Source: Nelumbo lutea
Lineage: Eukaryota; Streptophyta; Magnoliopsida; Proteales; Nelumbonaceae
Reading direction: 5' to 3'
NCBI GenBank assembly: GCA_022828595.1
Contig: JAKGHH010000004.1
Location: 24,808,372 to 24,872,371 of the forward strand
Length of the DNA stretch: 64,000 nt
Below, piece by piece: positions 57,801 through 64,000 of this stretch (within the stretch, counting starts at the first letter, position 1; each line of letters starts with the position of its first letter). The notes beneath the pieces are model-generated. The model had not been told where the DNA came from. It saw nothing but the letters and a program-made list of their open reading frames with translations, and ran no database searches. Position numbers and translations under genes: made by a program.

Positions 57801-58377
57801 AGTTGCCTCTTATTGAAGTCAGTAATTTATTATTTAACAGATCCAAGGAAATTATTATCTGAGAATTGATCCTTTGGGAGAGGGTGCTAAATGGCGTCGT
57901 TCAGCTGGACAAGAGATATATTCCCCGTTTCTTTTAGCATTCACAGAGCAGGTTAAATAAATACAGTAAAGTATACTTGTTTCTGGGTTATGAATTTGTG
58001 ACACACAGGTCATTTATTCGTTCTTTCTTTTTTTTTTTTTTTGTTCAGGATGGAGATAACTGGATAGGTTCTCATCTATCAAGTTTTTCAGGGATGGATC
58101 CCTCTTATACTTTACCTGATAATGTTGCAATGATAACTCTCCAGGTATTAATGTCATTCTATGTAAAAAAGAAAAACAAAACAGTTATTATCTTCATTCA
58201 TGAAAAGTTAAAAATGACAAAAAAAAAAAAAAAACAAAAATGCTAATCAGAAAGCACTTGAAAGTAGTTTCAGACATTTTATTGGCATGCATTTCTAATT
58301 TAAAATTTTTGCTTTCATGAACTCTGCAGGAGATTGAAAGTGGAAAGGTTCTTCTTCGGTTGGCACATCTATATGAG
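45122..58377 (+). CDS. Gene 2: vacuolar/lysosomal-type alpha-mannosidase (GH38), exons 1-27
   Basis: A class II alpha-mannosidase of the lysosomal (LAMAN) type, expected to enter the secretory pathway and hydrolyse terminal alpha-mannose of N-glycans in vacuole or apoplast. The ATG at 45122 gives a hydrophobic signal peptide ([17 protein letters not shown]). Twenty-seven exons give 920 codons with no break. Visible active-site parts are HTHDD (residues 43-47, metal ligands), IDPFGHS (Asp167, nucleophile) and QHHDAVTGT (residues 407-415, metal-ligand His). Domains are GH38 N-terminal, the middle three-helix region (about 350-450) and the C-terminal beta-sandwiches. Family members are about 1,020 residues. 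The last two exons, equivalent to 41503-41887 of gene 1, are not in the window. The gene looks functional if they exist downstream. Confidence 0.93.
45518..45618 (+). promoter_or_regulatory. GC-AG intron 2 of gene 2
   Basis: The donor is GTTGAACAG followed by GCAAGAATA, and the acceptor is TGAAGCAG. No GT close by preserves the frame, which continues KFIYVEQ then AFFQRWW as in the family. GC donors are a known minor class and this one fits their stronger exon-side consensus. Confidence 0.8.
47038..48068 (+). other. Gene 2 intron 8, nothing recognised
   Basis: A 1.03-kb AT-rich intron. A short open frame at 47130-47333 has no recognisable domain. I see no mobile element with clear ends. Confidence 0.45.
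48835..50655 (+). other. Gene 2 intron 12, first part, nothing recognised
   Basis: About 1.8 kb of AT-rich intron without identified genes or complete repeats. It is the same intron position that, in gene 1, precedes the first visible exon and contains LINE L2. Confidence 0.45.
50657..51960 (-). mobile_element. LINE L5 (RNase H-bearing) in gene 2 intron 12
   Basis: The T run at 50657-50664 is the A tail of an antisense LINE truncated at about 51960. The 50918-51106 frame shows RNase H text ([20 protein letters not shown] and [13 protein letters not shown]). 51235-51438 shows [20 protein letters not shown]. Broken zf-RVT text with SGSFAC-like and [19 protein letters not shown] reading lies at 51540-51900. 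It matches L3, L1 and L7 in order. Confidence 0.8.
52042..58377 (+). CDS. Gene 2 exons 13-27 (C-terminal domains)
   Basis: Exons: 52042-52107, 52208-52264, 53552-53771, 53883-54019, 54282-54350, 54515-54574, 54713-54784, 55315-55362, 55576-55695, 56578-56643, 56945-57057, 57219-57303, 57841-57951, 58049-58144 and 58330-58377, giving 456 codons. Landmarks are [103 protein letters not shown] and [17 protein letters not shown]. All splice sites are GT-AG and phases match gene 1 throughout. The last visible exon ends AHLYE and its donor is followed by an intron longer than 5.6 kb. Confidence 0.94.
52265..53551 (+). other. Gene 2 intron 14, with possible LINE-tail remnant
   Basis: Around 52700-52872 a G run, then TTTAATGAATGAAAGTTACC and an AAATAAATAAAT repeat resemble the 3' end of the sense-strand LINE tails (compare ACCATTCATTCATAAAA at 9050). 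It may be a sense LINE or SINE tail. The rest is unassigned. Confidence 0.4.
54785..55314 (+). other. Gene 2 intron 19, nothing recognised
   Basis: A 530-bp intron without identifiable elements. The equivalent intron in gene 1 is 8.2 kb because of Copia B, LINE L4 and other repeats. Confidence 0.5.
56158..56517 (-). mobile_element. Solo LTR of the Copia C family in gene 2 intron 21
   Basis: On the minus strand this 360-bp segment begins TGTAGAGAACACTAATGTGG and ends GCGACTACT, as in the Copia C LTRs (9896-10262). It keeps the 15-bp unit that the Copia C 3' LTR lost. No internal sequence is present, so the full element recombined out. Flanks are AAAAG and AAAAT, a duplication with one mismatch. 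Confidence 0.9.
57304..57840 (+). other. Gene 2 intron 24, nothing recognised
   Basis: A 537-bp AT-rich intron. It lacks the 180-bp duplication and the RTE tail seen in the matching intron of gene 1. Confidence 0.5.
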
Positions 58378-59196
58378 GTCTTAGCTTTTCTCTTTGCTGT
58401 GTTAACTATTAGGAACTCTGTTATTGTACGAGTGGATCTCACTTAAATGTGGCTAAATTGTTGACCATTCCACATTTTATTCAAAGGTTTCACCCTGAAA
58501 CAATTACAGCATTTTTGTGATGGTTCTGATTTGACCATTATGACAGTCACTCAGATCCAACAACCTTCTAGAATACACTTCTATTGCACATGAAGGGATG
58601 ACTTTACATGCTCTTTCAATGTGTGATTGTGTGGTACAGCAGTAAAACTTCAAGGCAGCAGATCAAAATCTGGATTCAACCTCAAAGTAGTAACTAAAGG
58701 ATAAACTAGATGACAGAAGATTGGAAGATAAAAGGGCTGAAGGCTGCTTTTCTGTTTGCCAGAGGAGTTAGCAAAAGAGAAATCCCCATTCCTAAGAGAA
58801 GATATCCAATAGTGCCTCAATGATTGAAACTCAGTGTATACCAGATCCTACTAAAAAATAGATTGTCTTCACCCACTACTAATTTCAACTGCCAACCAAT
58901 ATGAAAAATAACTATTTCCAGACTAGATGGAGATACCCTGAAAACCTACATAACATTCCTTAGGATTCACATGACTGTTTAAAATAAACTTACAATGACT
59001 AGTAACTCTTGAAAATACAACAGATTCAATAAGACTATTTAACATGGACGTTACTCTTGCTCAAATGGATACTTGCCGATTACTGCATCAGGTGCATGTG
59101 CCTCTGGCGCAGAAATCCACTTGTATCGACTGCAATTTGTTCCAAGATGACTTAAAGCTTCTATTTTATTAAGTGAAGTCCCAATTTAGATACCAA
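58378..59196 (+). other. Gene 2 intron 27, first part, nothing recognised
   Basis: About 820 bp without gene or complete repeat. The acceptor and last two exons of gene 2 are not found before the window end. Confidence 0.45.
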
Positions 59197-62100
59197 TTTT
59201 TTTTTTTTTTGGAAAAGGTAAAGTAATATTTATTGAGAAAGAGATACACACAGGAGGATTAATCAAAAAAAAAAAGAGATACACACAGGAGGATTAATAA
59301 AAAAAAAAGGAGATACACACAGGAGGCTGAGATCAGTCCCAGAATAGGCTGACTGATCTAAAACAGCAAATACATGAACCATCAAGAAACAGAAAATAAA
59401 ACATCTGACACATTACAGTTTCTAAACTCTGCAACCACAGACAGCCAAGAAATCAGCTTGCCCACTAACTTCTGAGATAGGTCCTCCAGACTTAGAAACT
59501 TATTATTGAAGACCCTTCTGTTCCTCTCGGTCCAGATGCACCAGATTACCACAATTGGAATCAGCTTCCAGAGAGTCTTCTTTTTCTTGCTCAAACCCCT
59601 AATCTGCCAGCAGCTTAACACTCTTTAACCGACCTCGGCATCACCCAGCTAACCTTCATGGTGTTGAGGAGATGGTTCCACAATTGAGCAGAAAACAGGC
59701 AGTGGATGCACAGCAATCACATAAACTACAAGACAAGTCTGAAACCTGGATGCCCCTTCTAGCAAGATTTTCCTTAGAAAGGCATTTATTTAGAGCCATA
59801 GTCCAAACTAGGAAGCAGGCTTTTGTTGGGCTGGTTGGATTCCATACTTGCCGAGCTGGGAAATCAGGACCACCCCTCCTACCAATCATAGCAGCCAAGG
59901 ATTTTACAGAAAACAGACCATCAGAATTCCACCTCCAAAGCCACTTATCCTCCAAATTATAATCCAGAACTTGATTTTGGAGACAGGACAAGAGATTCAC
60001 TGCCTCTTCCACCTCCCAATCAAAAAGATTCCTTCGAAAAGAGGGAGTCTAAAGAGCTGAACCACCCAAAATACTATAGCACTCAGCAACTGAGGCCTCT
60101 TGTTTGAAAGCACACTGAAATAGGAGCGGGAAGGACTCAGCAAGAGGAACATCAGAGCACTAAGGGTCCTTCCAGAATTTGGTCCTGTTACCATTACCCA
60201 CCCTAATTGAGACTCCCCTGGCCAAATCTGAATAGGTCTTCATTATCCCTTCCCATAGAGAGTTACCCCAGTTAGGAGGAGGATCCCTAGTTCTCCAATT
60301 TCCTCAACTCACACCATATTTACTGGCAATGAGAGATCTCCACCAAGCATCATGCTCTACAGCAAATCTCCATATCCATTTACAAAGGAGAGCAGAGTTA
60401 AAATTTTTCAGCTTCCTTATTTCCTAACCCCCCTTCAGATTTGGGGAGGCAGACTTGTTCCCAACTCACCAAGTGCACTTTTTTCTCCTCCTCCCAGCCT
60501 CTCCATAGAAAATTCCTCTGAAGCTTTTCGATCTGATTTGCAACCTTCTTAGGTATATAGAAAAGAGACAAGAAGTAGGTAGGCAAAATGGAGAGAGTAC
60601 TCTTAATTAGAGTCACCGTCCCCCCAAAAGAGAGATATTTTGCGTTCCAAGAAGCCAGCTTCCTTTCCAATCTCTCAATAACTGGGTCCCAAATTCCAGA
60701 GGAATCACCACTAACCCCTAGTGGGAGTCCCAAATATTTAATTGGGAGGGACTCAATCTGACAAGCCAAAGTACCAGCACACTGAGCTAAATTACACACT
60801 TGGCCAACTGGGATAATTTGGCTCTTGTTCCAATTTACTTTTAGCCCTGTAATCACTTCAAACCAAGACAGAATCCCAAGGATTAGCTCCACCTGAAAGG
60901 GGGAGGCATCCACAAAACATAAAGTATCATTTGTAAATTGAAGAATAGTCACCTTCTCTCCCCCCGGCACAATTGCAAAACCATCCCATACTCCTGAGAT
61001 TGCAGCCTTCTTACAAAACAGAGTAAGGATCTCCATTACACATATAAAAAGAATAGGAGATAAGGGGTCTCCCTGCCTAAGGCCCCTGGAACTATCAAAG
61101 AAACCTGCAGCCTGCCCTACCAGGACTGAGAACTTTGGAGAAGTGATACAGACTTTAATCCAATTTCTCCATTTCTGCCCAAAATTCATCTGATGAAGCA
61201 CAAGCTCCACACATCTCCAATTAACATGATCATAGGCCTTCTCAATGTCAAGTTTACAGACCAAACCTGGGGAACCTTCTTTTTTCTTTGAATGAAGAGC
61301 TCATTGGCAATAAGAATTGAATCCAGCATCTGCCTACTCAAAATAAAAGAACTTTGGTTGTTTGAGATGACACTACCAAGGACTCCTTTTAATCTTTCAG
61401 CAAGCACTTTAGCTAGGATTTTATAGAAACTATGCAGAAAGCTAATCGGCCTGAAATCCCTAATATTCACTGCACCTTCAATCTTTGGAATAAGGATGAT
61501 GAAAGTAGTATTCAGGCTTCTCTGCAAAGAGCCCCTCTCAAAAAAATCCTAGAAAACATTCATGATGTCCTATCTCACCACATCCCAGCATTTAATATAA
61601 AAGAGATTTGTAAGACCATTAGGGCCAGGAGGCTTCTCATCAGCCAACAACTTGATAGCTTTTTTTTTTATTTCCTCCTCAGAGAAGGGACCCTCAATAA
61701 GGGAAGATTTCTCCTCACTCAACTGGTTAAAAGGAAGGGATCTCGGAAAAGGTCTGAAAGACCATGATTCCTTATACAGCTTCTTATAAAAATTTGTTGC
61801 CATAAGCTTCATATCAGTCTCAGTGATACCTACCCTGCCCTCACTCTCCAGCTTGGTAATTATAGAAGCTCTAGCTCTAGCATTTGTCATTTTGTGAAAA
61901 AAAAAAGTGTATTCCTATCCCCCTCTTTCAGCCAAGCTACTTTGGCTCTTTGCCTCCATTTAATTTCTTCCACCACTGCCAATTTGTCAAACTTCAACTT
62001 GGCCTCCTGTCTTTTTAGTCTGATCTCCTCAGCAATAGGACCTAGTTCTTCAGCTGTATCTATCTCCTTTGTGAAACTCAGGAGAGCCTTCATCTCTGTG

Positions 62101-62687
62101 TCTGAATTCAAATTTTTTTCCAACTTTCAAATCTTTAGTCTTGCTTTGATAGCCCCCAATTTCTTTGCCAAATGAATGAACCGGTACCCTCCACCTACAA
62201 CTCTTCCCAAACTGACTTCAACAAAGGAACGAGATTAGCATCCTCAAACCAAGCATTCTCTAATTTAAAAGGAACTTTAGCTACCATTCTAGCACCACAA
62301 ACCAGCTGAATTGGACTATGATCTGACACTGGCCTAGGAAGAACAATCTGCTTAAACTTCGGGAAGACATCTTCCCAATTAGAGGTAACCAGAAACCTGT
62401 CCAGCCTCACTAGCGTAGGAAGATCTTGATTGTTGGTCCAAGTAAACTTGTTGCCTTGAAGACGTAAGTCTTGAAGTTCAAATCTGTTGATGAAATCAGC
62501 AAACTGCACCATATCCATCGATCTTCTCCCACCCAAGCTTCTCTCATCCATTGACAATGTGACATTAAAATCCCCACCAATAACCCACGGACAAGAAAGA
62601 TTACCCCTAGCCACAGCCAATTCCTCCCAAAACTCCTTCCTCCAACTTCGGTCATTAGGACCGTACACATTAGTTATTTGACAAACA
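59197..62687 (-). mobile_element. LINE L6 (no RNase H) in gene 2 intron 27
   Basis: An antisense LINE with A tail at 59197-59210, then zf-RVT, RT and endonuclease. It stops in the middle of the endonuclease at 62687, where the tail of L7 begins. The lineage is that of L2: both lack RNase H, and their tails share GGAAAAGGTAAAGTAAT-like text. The 3' UTR has three tandem copies of AGATACACACAGGAGG (59242, 59277 and 59311). Its own 5' part may continue beyond L7, outside the window. Confidence 0.9.
59382..62668 (-). pseudogene. LINE L6 ORF2: endonuclease, RT and zf-RVT (broken)
   Basis: 62195-62668 shows the endonuclease (NVYGPNDRSWRKEFWEEL, CPWVIGGDFNVTLSMDERSL, NKFTWTNNQDLPTLVRLDRF and PVSDHSPIQLV). 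61570-61890 and 61186-61527 show the RT start (FRPISFLHSFYKILAKVLAE and NNQSSFILSRQMLDS). 60398-61264 shows MVCKLDIEKAYDHVNW, GLRQGDPLSPILFI and the box region LQFTNDTLCFVDAS, where the expected ADD is TND. 59382-60012 shows zf-RVT (RQVWNPTSPTKACFLVWTM and RGIQVSDLSCSLC) and the C-terminal end. Frameshifts separate the parts and the lost catalytic Asp would inactivate it. Confidence 0.9.
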
Positions 62688-64000
62688 TTTTTTTTTTTTA
62701 TGAATGAAAATAATTTATTAAATCAGAATATAAGGCAATACAGGAAACCCATGAAGAGGCACGAGCTGCTACCTCTTCTAACAAAGTATTACATCACTTA
62801 AGAACTAGATAAGCAGAAATAAACAGAAATAAAATTACATAGCAGCCCAAAACAAATGATCCCTTGAAACCCCTTGCTTAGCTAGCCCATCCACTAAGGA
62901 ATTTGCTGATCATTCTACCCAAAGAGAGGTAACTGTCATATTTCTTGTGAGCCAACTGACTTTCCTCAATAAATCGCTATATCGCCACATAGCTGAAGCT
63001 GGCTTTGTCAGCCATCCCACAACAATTTTAGAGTCTCCTTCAACTATCAAGTGTTGAATTTCTAACTGTTTAGCAATCTGGATGCCTTGTACAGCCGCTA
63101 AGATCTCTGCTCTATTTGAGTCTCCTATTCCCACAGGGCCTGAAAACAAAGCTAGGATGTTGCTCTCTCTATCTCTCAGCACCCCTCCTATCCCCAAGGG
63201 TCTGGGTCTCCTTGGCTACTACCATCAAAATTCAGCTTTGCCCAACCTTCAGGCGGAGGCTTCCACACTGCAGCTGCCTTGTCCCTCCTCGTATGACTAG
63301 TGGCTACCGCCTTCCAATTACTCCAAATGTTATCAAAGGAAAACGTATGAAAGAAGTCCAAAGTTCTTAGCCAATGAATGGCTCTAGTCAATATACAATC
63401 CTCAGCAGTTTGTAAGCTTCTTTCCTTTTCTTTGAACACCCTAGTATTCCTTTCTTCCCAAATTGTCCACAAGGCTGCTGCTCTAATACATCTCCACATC
63501 ATTTTTCCTTTTTTTGTAGGCCACACAAAACAACAAGGATCGAACAACTGACTTAATTCTGAGGACAGATTCCACCTGCATCCAAACAAAGAAAAGATCT
63601 GACTCCAAATAGCACTAGAAAAGGAACAAGATACAAATAAGTGGGAGCAATCCTCACCACTAGCCCTGCAAAGTACACACAAGTTAGGGGACAAGCACGT
63701 GAAAGGCCTTTTCTTCTGCAAGCAATCTAGAGTATCGATCTTTCTATAAAACACCTCCCAGCAGAATATTATAATTTTAGGAGGAACAGGTTTGAACCAA
63801 ATCTCCTTAGCAAGGAAACCCAACTGTCCCATGGAAGGGCAAAGGGACTTAAAAAAGGAAGCACAAGTGAAAAAACCTTTTGAATGAGGGGACCAAAGTC
63901 TCACATCCGAACGAAGAGAGTCCAAAAAGACACTGCCAAGAAGAGACAACAATGAAGCACTACTAAGTTCAACATCCCTCAAACCTCTCCTAAAACCAAA
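62688..64000 (-). mobile_element. LINE L7 (RNase H-bearing), runs off the window
   Basis: The A tail is the T run 62688-62699, directly abutting L6 endonuclease sequence (reading ITNVYGPND). L7 therefore most likely inserted into L6, and its target duplication would be beyond position 64000. It shares RNase H and zf-RVT with L1, L3 and L5. Confidence 0.88.
62910..64000 (-). pseudogene. LINE L7 zf-RVT and RNase H (partial)
   Basis: The 63188-63982 frame shows VELSSASLLSLLGSVFLDSL, GFFTCASFFKSLCPSMGQLG, EIWFKPVPPKIIIFCWEVFY, the zf-RVT pattern LCVLCRASGEDCSHLFVSC and [20 protein letters not shown]. It then enters RNase H with GWAKLNFDGSSQGDPDPWG. A one-base shift leads to 62910-63197 (MGIGGVLRDRESNILALFSG, SNRAEILAAVQGIQ and LIVEGDSKIVVGWL). 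It is well kept apart from that shift and an early end in the last RNase H segment near 62905. Confidence 0.9.

Noticed and set aside
1..64000. A new multi-gene system or cluster
   Set aside because: Apart from the two mannosidase genes, all convincing coding sequence belongs to known classes of retrotransposon. I see no additional conserved gene set.

Overview
The window reads as nuclear DNA of a flowering plant. It is AT-rich, with many short exons between long GT-AG introns, a vacuolar-type GH38 alpha-mannosidase pair, and dense plant retrotransposons (Ty1/copia, chromodomain Ty3/gypsy, TRIM, and LINEs with and without a C-terminal RNase H). I cannot name the species. I see no bacterial genes, CRISPR array, tRNA or rRNA gene.

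Layout. 1-523 is gene-free and rich in GAGGCAT/ATGCCTC motifs. 524-5707 is a decayed Copia element (A, minus). 5708-9665 is a degenerate tandem repeat array interrupted by a 5'-truncated LINE (L1, plus) that itself carries a 299-bp TRIM. 9896-15743 is a nearly complete Copia element (C, plus) with both LTRs and a 5-bp target duplication. 16475 to about 22350 is a long LINE (L2, minus).

Two tandem alpha-mannosidase genes follow on the plus strand. Gene 1 shows the last 17 exons (22694-41887). All have good splice sites, and the joined frame stays open for 554 codons to a stop. Its catalytic half is not in the 22.7 kb upstream, so either one intron is enormous or the copy lost its 5' end. Its introns hold LINE L3 with a Gypsy remnant inside it, a solo LTR candidate, a LINE tail (L4), and Copia element B with a foreign solo LTR nested in its RT. 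Gene 2 begins at 45122 with a signal peptide and shows 27 exons (920 codons), including all GH38 metal-ligand and nucleophile motifs. It still lacks the last two exons at the window end, where LINEs L6 and L7 fill the intron. Its other introns hold LINE L5 and a solo LTR of the Copia C family.

How the parts relate. The two mannosidase genes are an old tandem duplication. Exon lengths match in all 15 exons that both copies show, except for one codon. Transposon content differs completely between copies, so the elements arrived after the duplication. Nearly all intronic elements lie antisense to the genes. The most informative observations are the intact but headless gene 1, the 180-bp duplication that copies a splice donor, the nested insertions with readable target duplications, and a repeated 17-bp palindrome in the leader of Copia A. 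I found no convincing new multi-gene system.
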